From JBCBDX01 sp039822005 (lineage in GTDB: Bacteria > Pseudomonadota > Alphaproteobacteria > Rhizobiales > Rhizobiaceae): a stretch of 64,000 nt of DNA. The position numbers and the translations under genes were made by a program. The stretch lies in NCBI GenBank assembly GCA_039822005.1, contig JBCBMZ010000003.1, positions 248,001 through 312,000 of the forward strand, given 5' to 3'. Positions 44,760-53,253 of this stretch are shown here, one piece after another. Numbering within the stretch: the first letter of the stretch is position 1; the number at the start of each line of letters is the position of its first letter. The notes beneath the pieces are model-generated. The model made no database searches. It was not told the origin of the DNA and worked only from the letters and a program-made list of their open reading frames with translations.

Positions 44760-45065
44760 TCAAGAGTTGGCATCATCGCCGTCGTCATCCGGTAACTCAC
44801 CAGCTTCTCGGGCGCGCATCTCTTCTATATCATCTGCGATCACCGCGAGATGCTGTTCGATAAGTGACAAATTGGCGATCAAACCGCAAATCAAGGCCGC
44901 TACGATCAAGCCACCGATGACGCCAAGTCCGGCACCAAAGGTCAGGTTTTCACCAGCCCAATAAGCGGTGCGGTAGCCAAAATACCCCCCCAAAGAGATA
45001 ACCACGAGGCCAATTGCCGGATTCAGCGTTTCAAACGCTTCGGCTAGTAATCTTGAAAATAACAT
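44760..45065 (-). CDS. Small two-helix membrane protein, function unknown
   Basis: 101 residues from ATG 45063-45065 with GGGAGGG six bases upstream. Two hydrophobic segments: about residues 15-34 (IGLVVISLGGYFGYRTAYWA) and 39-65 (GAGLGVIGGLIVAALICGLI). A charged tail follows, predicted cytoplasmic and acidic (EEMRAREAGELPDDDGDD). I do not recognise a family. It sits behind gloB on the opposite side of the convergent hairpin. Confidence 0.65.
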   Translation of the reverse strand: MLFSRLLAEAFETLNPAIGLVVISLGGYFGYRTAYWAGENLTFGAGLGVIGGLIVAALICGLIANLSLIEQHLAVIADDIEEMRAREAGELPDDDGDDANS

Positions 45066-45120
45066 CAGAACCCTCCCGCGACCCAACGGATAGCGCTGTC
45101 AGGGGCGTTGAACAACCCGC

Positions 45121-45900
45121 CTAAAACTCATTTCTTATCTGTCGAAGGCGCGCAAAGACCTCTTCATCGGACGCATCCGGCATGCCCAACGCGGCCCGGA
45201 TGCCCCGATCATCTGGACGCAAAAACGGGTTGGTCGCCAATTCACCGGCAAGTTTGACCGGGACGGTTGCCTGGCCGCTGTCGAGAAGCTTCTCAAAACG
45301 CGCAATACGCTCTTTGGTCGCCAAATTTTCCGGATCCACTTGACGCGTGAATGCTATGTTCGTGCGCGTATACTCATGGGCGCCAAAAACCAGTGTTTCA
45401 CTGGGCAACAACGCCAAACGTTTCAGGCTCTGTTGCAGCAATGCGGGGCTACCATCAAATATCCGTCCGCACCCCAGCGTAAAAAGCGTATCGCCGGTGA
45501 AAACCGCTTTCTGATCGGGCAAATAATAGTTGACCATGTCCAGCGTGTGGCCGGGCGTTGCAATCACATCCACAGCATGACCGGCAAACAAAAAAGTGTC
45601 GCCATCCCAATATTCAACATCAAGGTCGGTGATTGGCAACGAACGTCCCTGCTCCGGGCCACGGACATAACACCCTGTTATTGCTTTGATTTCTCTTACG
45701 CCGGCGGTGTGATCAGGATGATGATGTGTCACCCAAATCTCTGTGAGCTCCCATCCGGTTGTTTCGAGAGCAGCCAGTGTTTTGCCCGCATCCCCACAGT
45801 CGATTGCGGCGGTTTCGCCGGTTTCACGGGCATGAACCAACATACCGTAATTGTTGAGCGGCCCGTGCAAGAACAAATGAACGTCAAAGTGAGAAAGCAT
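45121..45900 (-). CDS. gloB: Hydroxyacylglutathione hydrolase (glyoxalase II)
   Basis: 259 residues, the normal GloB length, from ATG 45898-45900 behind AGGAAG; a longer frame upstream is not GloB-like. The dinuclear metal site is THHHPDHTAG, with ATPGHTLD, FTGDTLF and FGAHEYT further on. The C-terminal helical domain ends with the ATNPFLRPDD signature. It hydrolyses S-lactoylglutathione to lactate. Divergent from the thioesterase-like gene over a 144-base gap. Confidence 0.93.
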   Translation of the reverse strand: MLSHFDVHLFLHGPLNNYGMLVHARETGETAAIDCGDAGKTLAALETTGWELTEIWVTHHHPDHTAGVREIKAITGCYVRGPEQGRSLPITDLDVEYWDGDTFLFAGHAVDVIATPGHTLDMVNYYLPDQKAVFTGDTLFTLGCGRIFDGSPALLQQSLKRLALLPSETLVFGAHEYTRTNIAFTRQVDPENLATKERIARFEKLLDSGQATVPVKLAGELATNPFLRPDDRGIRAALGMPDASDEEVFARLRQIRNEF

Positions 45901-46044
45901 CTTCTTCCTGCCAAGTGAACCATTGATGTAAAGCGACAGCGCGTTGCAGTCACTGTTTTTCCATGCCGCTTGCGTCAAAAACAACCCTTGCTTTCTTTGA
46001 TCCATGGCCGTGACGTGCGCACTTATCAACATTGATAAAAGGTC

Positions 46045-47118
46045 TTGTTCGTTTACAACCCTACGCAAAAACCCGCAGAGCGCGCCTTGCACAACAGCAT
46101 ATCAGACATTGATGCTGCCACCGTCGATAGGGCTTTGGCGATCATTGGCAACTTCAAGAAAGACTGGACCGGTCGACAAGTCGATAATGACGGCCTGTTG
46201 CATATTGCCAATGAGACCGGACAGAACACACCGCTTCTTTGGTGCTTCAATGACACCTATCCTTTTGAACGGCTCGCAAAAGCGCTCGGCAAAGATCAAC
46301 CACTCATCGGTTTGCGTTCCGCGCACCTGACGCGGCGAACGCAGTTTCGCTCATCGCATCTCGATTTTGCGATTGCTGATCGTTACTCCCAATTGGTCAC
46401 GCAACACTTTCCCAACACGCCCATGTTTGTCGGCGGCAATTGTCAGGGCGCAAATATTGCGAGCCGGATAAGAGAAAATTTTGGTATTCAAGGCACCCCT
46501 GTTCCCGGCGGTTTCCATATGGAAAGCTGCGACCTTCATCCGTTCGCCGGTCCGCAAGTCATGCTGTTTGGCGAAGATAGCTACGAATACAACCCCTACT
46601 TGCGCGGTGAAAATCCGTTTGATGTGTGGCGGTCAATCTTCCGCGAGCCGAGCGTTAAATTCCTGCCCGGCGGTCATGGCGACTATTTTTCCGATGACAA
46701 TATCCGCGTTTTGACGGACGTCGTTTTGCAGACAGTCCAGGGGCACACGTTACAAGAAAAAGTCAGCGATTCACAAACCCTGGTCGCTGAATTTGCAGAG
46801 CGAGAAAGTGCAAAGCAAAGCGCTGGAAAACTCGCCTTCAATTGTGAAGTCAGGACGGCCCATGCCCCGAATGCAACAGCGCCCGACAGGCTGGCATTAT
46901 ATGCTTTCTGGCATTGCTTGGAACGCTTGGACGCCCAGTCAGAACTTGTCAAACTGGCACCCAGCCAACGAGCCACGCCCTTTGAATTGATCTTAAAGGC
47001 GCCAGCACCGGGAAAATGGAGCCTGACACTTTATCCCGTGATCGAGGGATACGGCCCGACCAGCGTCGCCGAAGCCCGCCAACGCGCACTTGTTATTCAT
47101 ATCGCACAAGGATCATGA
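46045..47118 (+). CDS. Thioesterase-like alpha/beta hydrolase with Cys nucleophile
   Basis: Up to 357 residues. Residues 60-95 (TPLLWCFNDTYPFERLAKAL, then QPLIGLRSAHL) resemble the start of NRPS/PKS thioesterase domains. The nucleophile elbow is VGGNCQGAN (Cys about 133 in place of Ser); Asp about 178 (FGEDSYEYN) and His about 211 (LPGGHGDYF) complete the triad. About 100 C-terminal residues (FELILKAPAPGKWSLTLYP) look like an extra beta domain. The start is uncertain: the frame begins with TTG at 46045, no ATG comes before residue 126. It faces the carbamoyltransferase gene tail to tail with a six-base overlap and probably releases the product of that pathway. Confidence 0.75.
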   Translation: MFVYNPTQKPAERALHNSISDIDAATVDRALAIIGNFKKDWTGRQVDNDGLLHIANETGQNTPLLWCFNDTYPFERLAKALGKDQPLIGLRSAHLTRRTQFRSSHLDFAIADRYSQLVTQHFPNTPMFVGGNCQGANIASRIRENFGIQGTPVPGGFHMESCDLHPFAGPQVMLFGEDSYEYNPYLRGENPFDVWRSIFREPSVKFLPGGHGDYFSDDNIRVLTDVVLQTVQGHTLQEKVSDSQTLVAEFAERESAKQSAGKLAFNCEVRTAHAPNATAPDRLALYAFWHCLERLDAQSELVKLAPSQRATPFELILKAPAPGKWSLTLYPVIEGYGPTSVAEARQRALVIHIAQGS

Positions 47119-48795
47119 CCGTTTTTCAATCAAATAGTCTTCCAGAAGCACTGCATCGAGACCGGTCGTCATCAGGACCGCAATTGTATCTTCAACGGAA
47201 TGAACGATGGGTTTGCCCATAATGTTCAGGCTAGTGTTTAATACAACCGGCACTCCGGTTTGCCCGGCAAATGCCATCACCAAATCAAACAACCAGGCAT
47301 TTTGTTGTGCACAGACGGTTTGTACCCGCCCCGTACCGTCCGCATGAACAACCGACGGCACCAATGCCTGGCGGTCTTGTCGCCATTTCAGTGTTTTCGA
47401 CATGTAGGGGCTTTCGTTGGCGTCCTCAAACCACTCGCCAACCAAGTGAGCCGGAACAACTGGGGCAAAAGGCCGGTAGGGTTCGCGCCCCTTCACGAGC
47501 TTATTGATCCGATCCTTCATATCAGCCCGCCGCGGATCTGCAAGGATGGAGCGATGCCCCAGTGCTCTGGGGCCAAATTCCGCCCGTCCGCGCATTACCC
47601 CGATAATGTCGCCTTCGCTCAACCGCTGCGCAACCGCGCCAGCCGAACCGGAACCCAACTCGGCCACATCGAAATGATCCGCGGCATGACGAACAAATCG
47701 CGCGATCATATGCTGATCAGGCGCCGAGCCCAGATAGGGCGAACCGTCCGAAGGTGGAATAGGGGCATCATGATCGACAGACCAGGCCAAGAGCGCTGCG
47801 CCTATCGCGTTGCCATCATCAGCCGGACAGGGCGGGATTTCGACGCTGGGCAATCCAAAGCGCGTCTGAATGGTTCCATTATATGAGGAGTTGAGCGCAC
47901 AACCTCCGGTCAGCAACAAAGCTTCCGGCTCTTTCTCCATCGAGCCTCTAACGAGTTCATCGGCAAACCTGGAATAAACATACTGACCGGACGCGGCCAA
48001 ATCCGCCGCTTGCATGACCGGTTCACCGACACCGCGCACGGCATGTTGGATTTGCACATCAATCTCAGCGACCACATCGTCATCGCTGAGAACCGGACGA
48101 TGATTGTTAAAGGTCAATGTGCGAGAAAGCGCCTCGACCAAATCTTCACGCACTTGGCCGCATGCAGCCAAACCCATAACTTTCCACTCTTCGCCCAGAA
48201 CATCGCTGAACCCGCACTTTACCGTGAGCCAGCGGTAGAAAAAACCAAGGCTCGCGCCCGCGTTCCACGACCGCCAATCACGTTTTATGCGTCGCCCTGC
48301 CACCGTGAATTGGGACACCGCACCAGTTTCGCCTTCACCGTCAATGACGAGGCAGACTGCGTCGCCCGCCTTGGAAAAGTGAACCGCAGTGGCCGTATGA
48401 CAGGAATGATGTTCAAAACGGCGTAATTCCACTGGCCCATTGGCCAAGTCGAGCAAACGAAACGAAGCGCCATGGTTATCAAATAAATCGGCCTGATAGT
48501 CGGCTATGGCATCCAGTTGGTTGCGGCCCATCAGCGGATGGAGTAGCGCCCGCCCCGAGGCCCGCTGCGTACTAGCCCAGCTTGTGCACACCTCCACTTG
48601 ATCGCGGCTGGGCTCAAAACTGGTCTGGTTAAACGCGTGCTTCAAATGGGCGGCCAAATCCGGAGGAACGCCCCAAGCCCGTTTCACCTGCAAAAACCGT
48701 TCCGTGGCCTCTGCAAAAACCACATTCCCGTCGGGATCGACGATGGAAATAGCGGGGTCATGCCCCGTATTGGAAAGGCCGACATACCACTTCAT
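47113..48795 (-). CDS. NodU/CmcH-family O-carbamoyltransferase
   Basis: 560 residues. The N-terminal Kae1/ASKHA-like domain has the metal-binding FEHHSCHTATA (His 129, 130, 133), then VIDGEGETGAVSQF and GEEWKVMGLAACG. The C-terminal domain has GRAEFGPRALGHRSILADPR (residues about 403-422) and VVLNTSLNIMGKPIV. The family transfers a carbamoyl group from carbamoyl phosphate to a hydroxyl group via carbamoyl-AMP (Nod factors, cephamycins, ansamycins). The ATG overlaps the ACP stop (ATGA), so it is coupled to the acyl carrier gene. The acceptor is probably a hydroxylated acyl group. Confidence 0.9.
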   Translation of the reverse strand: MKWYVGLSNTGHDPAISIVDPDGNVVFAEATERFLQVKRAWGVPPDLAAHLKHAFNQTSFEPSRDQVEVCTSWASTQRASGRALLHPLMGRNQLDAIADYQADLFDNHGASFRLLDLANGPVELRRFEHHSCHTATAVHFSKAGDAVCLVIDGEGETGAVSQFTVAGRRIKRDWRSWNAGASLGFFYRWLTVKCGFSDVLGEEWKVMGLAACGQVREDLVEALSRTLTFNNHRPVLSDDDVVAEIDVQIQHAVRGVGEPVMQAADLAASGQYVYSRFADELVRGSMEKEPEALLLTGGCALNSSYNGTIQTRFGLPSVEIPPCPADDGNAIGAALLAWSVDHDAPIPPSDGSPYLGSAPDQHMIARFVRHAADHFDVAELGSGSAGAVAQRLSEGDIIGVMRGRAEFGPRALGHRSILADPRRADMKDRINKLVKGREPYRPFAPVVPAHLVGEWFEDANESPYMSKTLKWRQDRQALVPSVVHADGTGRVQTVCAQQNAWLFDLVMAFAGQTGVPVVLNTSLNIMGKPIVHSVEDTIAVLMTTGLDAVLLEDYLIEKRS

Positions 48796-49037
48796 CGTGG
48801 CGCGATGACCAAAGCGCTGATCTCATGCGCAAACATATCAAGTGTTTCGCATTCGAAGATAAGCGCCGGATCTACTTCGATACCAAATTCTTCTTCTAGC
48901 ACACCGCACATGTAAACGGCATCGACCGACTTGATACCAATCTCTTCGATGGCTAGCTCAAATTTCACGTCAGCTGGCGCCATTTTGGCGTGCTCAACCA
49001 ACGTATTCACAATCTGTCCCTTTATGCGCTCCAACAA
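48792..49037 (-). CDS. Free-standing acyl carrier protein
   Basis: 81 residues, a four-helix ACP. The phosphopantetheine site is GIKSVDA (Ser about 37). The following helix VYMCGVLEEEFGIEVDP is typical, with an acidic recognition helix II. It differs from fatty-acid AcpP, which has DSLD in place of KSVD. It lies 12 bases after the P450 and overlaps the carbamoyltransferase by four bases, so it is the dedicated carrier of this cluster. Confidence 0.9.
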   Translation of the reverse strand: MLERIKGQIVNTLVEHAKMAPADVKFELAIEEIGIKSVDAVYMCGVLEEEFGIEVDPALIFECETLDMFAHEISALVIAPR

Positions 49038-49049
49038 CCGAGTGATCCC

Positions 49050-50144
49050 TTAAGACTTTGAATTCTCGACCGGTATCCGGTCCAGGATTGCCGGCAGTTC
49101 GATAATTCGCCTCAGCGGATGGGCGCGCTCGCGGCGTACGCCCGAATCCACCAGCTGAATGTTCTGAAACTGTGCGAATAATGCCGACATGCCGACCGCA
49201 ACCATTTCACGCGCCATCCCCTCGCCGACACATTTGTGCCGACCGGCCCCAAAACTGAGTGAATTCAAAGGCATGTCATTTGGACATGCCCCACCGGAGT
49301 CGCTGTCAGGCATCAAGTTCAACTCAACTCGGCGACCAATTGGCACGGACAAACCGGCAACGCGCGTCGGTGCCACGCAAACACGGGTGACGTCGGGCAC
49401 CGCCGAGCTTAACGAAATCAGCCTATCGGCACTCGTCTGGGGGTCAGAGGCAAAACCCGCGCGCCATGACCGGGCACGGTCTTGATCGGAAAAGACAAAA
49501 AGCAACGCATTATCCAGCGTATACGACGTCGCTATGGAACCAAGCAAAAGTGCTGCCGCAATATAAGCGATCTCCTCGATCGTCAGTTCATCGGCAAATG
49601 AAGCAAAACTGGACGCCTGCAAATGTGCCCCGTCCTCAACAGTGAACCAATCTTCAATTGAAGACAGCAAGGCACCGGTCGACTCGTTGAAGTCCTTGAC
49701 TTCCCGCCACGGGGGAACGTCAGCCAACAACCATTCAATATTCCCGCGCCAACGGTGATAACTGGCAAGTGCGCCTTCATCGAGGCCGAGCGATTTGATC
49801 ACAACCGCATTGACAAACGGCGCGCTGAAGTCGCTCGTCAGATTGACCGGCTCTCCTGTAGGCAGCCCGTCAACAACCTTCTGCGCAATAACGGGATAGG
49901 CAGCTTTCGCACCTGTCAGGCTCATTCGGCTGGTTAAGTTGGCGAAACGTTTGAGCCGTTTGTGCGTTGCACCCTCTGAGAAGAAAATGCTGTTCTCCGC
50001 AAATCGTCGAAATGCAGCGAGCTTTAAACCGAACTGCTCTTCAAGCCCTTGATAAAGTGTCTGAATATGAACCGCGCAAAGCTCTTTCGACAATAAAGCC
50101 TGACGCACATCCGTTTCTTCGTCGACCCGCTGCGTGTTACGCAT
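49050..50144 (-). CDS. Divergent cytochrome P450
   Basis: 364 residues, shorter than most bacterial P450s (about 400). The heme loop LSFGAGRHKCVGEGMAR is intact (Cys about 305). Helix C has GATHKRLKRF. Helix I reads LLLGSIATS, so the usual acidic residue before Thr is Ala. The K-helix ExxR motif is not visible in the region where it should be (RLISLSSAVPDVTRVCVAP). It may be an unusual hydroxylase acting on ACP-bound acyl chains or have lost classical activity. ATG 50144 is chosen; a GTG lies at 50156. It overlaps the acyl-AMP ligase gene by eight bases. Confidence 0.85.
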   Translation of the reverse strand: MRNTQRVDEETDVRQALLSKELCAVHIQTLYQGLEEQFGLKLAAFRRFAENSIFFSEGATHKRLKRFANLTSRMSLTGAKAAYPVIAQKVVDGLPTGEPVNLTSDFSAPFVNAVVIKSLGLDEGALASYHRWRGNIEWLLADVPPWREVKDFNESTGALLSSIEDWFTVEDGAHLQASSFASFADELTIEEIAYIAAALLLGSIATSYTLDNALLFVFSDQDRARSWRAGFASDPQTSADRLISLSSAVPDVTRVCVAPTRVAGLSVPIGRRVELNLMPDSDSGGACPNDMPLNSLSFGAGRHKCVGEGMAREMVAVGMSALFAQFQNIQLVDSGVRRERAHPLRRIIELPAILDRIPVENSKS

Positions 50145-51759
50145 ATGACGTCTCACGTTGCGCTTGACTGCGGGCGTCTTTCACCGCAGCACGGCGGATT
50201 TTCCCGCTTGATGTGCGCGGAAGGCTCCCGCGCGGGCAAATGGTCACCTGCGACAGTTTCACCCCGAAGCGGGCTGCGACAAGCTTTTCAATGATATCAG
50301 CCAGTTCCGAAAGGCTGTCGCTATTCACACGCTTGTCTCTCAATTCAATTTCCAGATAACAGGCCTGCGTTTCGTCCACTTGGTAAGCAGCCGCCGCCAA
50401 CGGATTGAGGCTCGCCGATTGAGAAGCTGCAAACCACTCAATCTCACTGGCCATGAAGTTGTGACCGTTGACGATCAAAATATCCTTGGTGCGGCCGGTC
50501 ACATAAAGATTACCGCCAACAATCTTGCCTATATCGCCCGTTCGGACATAGGAGCGTCCCGCGACCAGGACGCCGCTCTGCCCCACCGATGGCGAGGCGG
50601 TGCCGAAGACCTTACCAAGCGAGTGCCCCGCCAAAGCGATCTCGCCCGTTTGGCCCTCCCTGACAGGGTTACCGCTGGCCGCGTCGATAATCAAAAGATC
50701 TGACAAATCCTCGCCGGTTAAAAGACACGGCTCGACCGCCTCAACCGTTCCATGGTTTGGTTTTCCGTTGTATCCGCCCGCGGCGTAAAGGGTCACTTCC
50801 GCCATGCCGTAGGTCGCAAAGATCGCATCTCGCTTGATCCCTGCCGCGGCGAAGTGTCGATGGAACTGATCAAGCAAACCAGCCGGTACAGTTTCTCCCC
50901 CGCAAAAAAGCCGCCTCCAACCGCATAAATCCAATTTCGCAGCAGCTGCAGCCGGCACCCGATCCATCAGCATACTCAACGCAAAAGGTGGCGCGCCCGA
51001 AACAACAGCCGGTAAAGACTGAACGAGCTTGAGAAAATCAAGGGGACGCTGAAGAAACGTCATCGGCGACATTTGTACACTGGGCATCCCGAGCACCAAC
51101 GGTATGAGAATGCCACCCACCAACCCCATATCGTGAAAATGGGGCATCCAATTTACAACATGCTCATCGGACATGACATAGGCGCGTTGAGCCCGCTTTG
51201 CGTTGCTTAAAATGTTGGCACTTGAGATGCCGACACCCTTTGGTTCATGTGTCGAGCCAGAGGTATATTGCAGAAATATCAATTCATCTGAATTAAGAGA
51301 AAAGCCCGGCAAACTACTGAACTCAATATCTTTAATACCAGTGTCTATTTCATCGATGGCTGTAATCGAATGAACATGACCGATCAGGCTTTCAAATTGG
51401 GTTTTGTCTTTGCCTAGACAAACCAGATGGTCGATATCGGCAATGGCAAGAACTGATGCAATTCGGTGACTTTGCGGTCCTTGGCGCGGTGCCGGAATAG
51501 GAACTGCAATTTTCCCCGCCAAGACACAGGCGAGGAAACTTTCGACAAACTCGATCCCTGCAGGAAAGGCCAACCCAATTCTGTCGCCGGAAACCTCGCG
51601 CACAAGATAAAACGCAACGTTTGCAGCCCGGGAAAGCAGATCGGGCAACATAAATGTATTGTCCAAGACGCCACCACGGCCCGCAATTGACAGCGAAATT
51701 TGTTGGCGATCATCAGACCGCTCAGCAAGTCTTGTCAAATGCGAAGCCAAGTTCTTCAT
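50137..51759 (-). CDS. Fatty acyl-AMP ligase (FAAL-type adenylating enzyme)
   Basis: 540 residues, ANL superfamily. A3 P-loop is YTSGSTHEPKG (about 165-175). NWMPHFHDMGLVGG (about 203-216) is the FAAL hallmark. Then YGMAEVTL, SYVRTGDIG, and the hinge region VTGRTKDILIVNGHNFM. The catalytic lysine is K520 in PRTSSGKIRR. FAALs activate fatty acids as acyl-adenylates and load them directly on ACP rather than CoA. First gene of the operon with P450, ACP and carbamoyltransferase. Chain length is unknown. Confidence 0.92.
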   Translation of the reverse strand: MKNLASHLTRLAERSDDRQQISLSIAGRGGVLDNTFMLPDLLSRAANVAFYLVREVSGDRIGLAFPAGIEFVESFLACVLAGKIAVPIPAPRQGPQSHRIASVLAIADIDHLVCLGKDKTQFESLIGHVHSITAIDEIDTGIKDIEFSSLPGFSLNSDELIFLQYTSGSTHEPKGVGISSANILSNAKRAQRAYVMSDEHVVNWMPHFHDMGLVGGILIPLVLGMPSVQMSPMTFLQRPLDFLKLVQSLPAVVSGAPPFALSMLMDRVPAAAAAKLDLCGWRRLFCGGETVPAGLLDQFHRHFAAAGIKRDAIFATYGMAEVTLYAAGGYNGKPNHGTVEAVEPCLLTGEDLSDLLIIDAASGNPVREGQTGEIALAGHSLGKVFGTASPSVGQSGVLVAGRSYVRTGDIGKIVGGNLYVTGRTKDILIVNGHNFMASEIEWFAASQSASLNPLAAAAYQVDETQACYLEIELRDKRVNSDSLSELADIIEKLVAARFGVKLSQVTICPRGSLPRTSSGKIRRAAVKDARSQAQRETSYA

Positions 51760-51935
51760 CCTGCCCCCCTGAGAAAAAACTTGTTTCAGGCCCTACGCGC
51801 AAACAGTCGCCAAATCAAATGCAGCAAACAGACTGTACACAAGGCCACCAACTACGAAGCGAAGCCGCATATGATTTTTCGATTGGCTGCGCGTCAGGAA
51901 TTGCCACCAGCACAGAGGTAAGAATCAATAGAAAA

Positions 51936-51964
51936 TGACCGGCCAGCGAAAAAGCTGACCGGCC
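51936..51964 (-). terminator. Candidate terminator of the collar-protein operon
   Basis: On the minus strand CCGG-T-CAGC-TTTTTC-GCTG-G-CCGG forms a stem with one mismatch, followed by TCATTTTC. The TGACCGGCCA sequence is present twice as a direct repeat. It lies 52 bases beyond the third collar gene. The rest of the 256-base gap before the FAAL gene shows nothing clear except that it must hold the FAAL operon promoter. Confidence 0.45.
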
Positions 51965-52015
51965 AAATCAAGCAGAATGCAACTTGTTTCCGGCATTCAC
52001 GACAAAATTACCACA

Positions 52016-52600
52016 TCAGTTACGTGGCGGGAAAACACCTTGAACGGTAACGCACCATTTCATGGCAAGCGATGGCGCAACCACTGAAAACGGTATGTTG
52101 CCGCCGGTGGTTCCGATGACCGCATTGTTCATCGTGTTTCCATTAGGCGTTGTAGACTGGCTAAACGCATTCACGCCCGCGGGCAAATCAGAAACAGCAG
52201 CTCCGGCCGGGTTCGGTGACGCGTTTGGCGAACCTGTGTTCACACGGTGATTGTGTGACGGAAGGTTTTGCGGAACGAGTGTCACGGTCTCTGTGCCAAA
52301 TCGTGTTCCAAAGTTGTTCTGGCCTTGTGCAACACCTACGGCGACACGACCGCGCAAATCTGGCAATCCAAAAGTGGTTCTGCCGTTCCCGCCATACATG
52401 TTTCCGTACAAAGCAAAAAGCGACTGATGGTTGTTGATCTGGAGAAGTTGACCGGCCGCCTCAAGGGTACCGCGCGGGCAATAATTGTAAGGTACCAGCT
52501 GCAGATCACCGACAAAAGTTTCAGGTGCCGCCAATGAAGGACCGCTCAAGGCGCAGGTGGTCGCCAATGCGATGGCCGTCTTTTTCATCATATTAATCAT
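52016..52600 (-). CDS. Secreted phage tail-collar-domain protein, copy 3
   Basis: 194 residues. A Sec signal peptide ends near GPSLAA. A collar domain follows (NYCPRGTLEAAGQLLQIN, LFALYGNMYGGNGRTTFGLPDLRGRVAVG, NLPSHNHR) with the C-terminal KWCVTVQGVFPPRN. The two Cys of the mature part likely form a disulfide. This is the MdpB (microcystin-dependent protein) type, whose function is unknown. GGAAG before ATG 52600 supports the start. Last of three tandem genes. The two copies upstream are similar but distinct. Confidence 0.85.
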   Translation of the reverse strand: MINMMKKTAIALATTCALSGPSLAAPETFVGDLQLVPYNYCPRGTLEAAGQLLQINNHQSLFALYGNMYGGNGRTTFGLPDLRGRVAVGVAQGQNNFGTRFGTETVTLVPQNLPSHNHRVNTGSPNASPNPAGAAVSDLPAGVNAFSQSTTPNGNTMNNAVIGTTGGNIPFSVVAPSLAMKWCVTVQGVFPPRN

Positions 52601-52636
52601 ATCATTTCTTCCAATGCTGGGATGGGTGAATGGCGG

Positions 52637-53227
52637 TCAGCTGCGCGACGGATAAACGCCCTGAAGCGCAATGCACCAATTCATCACCATTTGTGGCTGA
52701 TCGATCGTGAAAGGAGTGGCAGCGCCGGTAGAGCTAATCACAGACGACGCCATTTGCCCGGCACCGGTTGTGGCCGCATAGGCCGGAAACCCGCCAAAAC
52801 TCCCGAAAAAGTCGGCCACACCATCATGGGTATCAACCGGATTGCCAGATGCTGTAAGCGAGTGTGAGTGAGACGGCATGCTCAAAAGGGTCATCGTGAT
52901 TTCGCTGGACCCAACCCGCGCGCCCCAACTGTAAAATGAAAGCCCCGGGCCATTCCCGACGCCGACCGGCGAACGCAGGCTTAAGTCCGGCAATCCGAAC
53001 GTTGTACGTCCATCGCCGCCATAAGTCGTGCCCAGAAGCGAAAAGAGGGCAGTATTGCTGGAAATTTGCAAAATCTGCCCCTGCGCCGGCGCCCAAGAGC
53101 GCGGACAAAAATTGTTACCAAACAGGCGTAATTCACCGGTAAAAGGGTCGGCAGCCGCAGCGTGGTTGGTATGCATGCCAGCCATTCCGAGAACGGCGGC
53201 AGCCAAAAGTGGGATCTTCAATCTCAT
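52637..53227 (-). CDS. Secreted phage tail-collar-domain protein, copy 2
   Basis: 196 residues from ATG 53225-53227 with GGAG eight bases upstream. The signal peptide ends near NHAAAA. Collar domain: NFCPRSWAPAQGQILQIS, LLGTTYGGDGRTTFGLPDL, MPSHSHS. C-terminus NWCIALQGVYPSRS. It is 36 bases from copy 3 and 26 from copy 1. The central part (residues about 120-160, VDTHDGVADFFGSFGGF) differs from the other copies. Confidence 0.85.
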   Translation of the reverse strand: MRLKIPLLAAAVLGMAGMHTNHAAAADPFTGELRLFGNNFCPRSWAPAQGQILQISSNTALFSLLGTTYGGDGRTTFGLPDLSLRSPVGVGNGPGLSFYSWGARVGSSEITMTLLSMPSHSHSLTASGNPVDTHDGVADFFGSFGGFPAYAATTGAGQMASSVISSTGAATPFTIDQPQMVMNWCIALQGVYPSRS

Positions 53228-53253
53228 GGGATAATCTCCAAAACACCGTTCAA

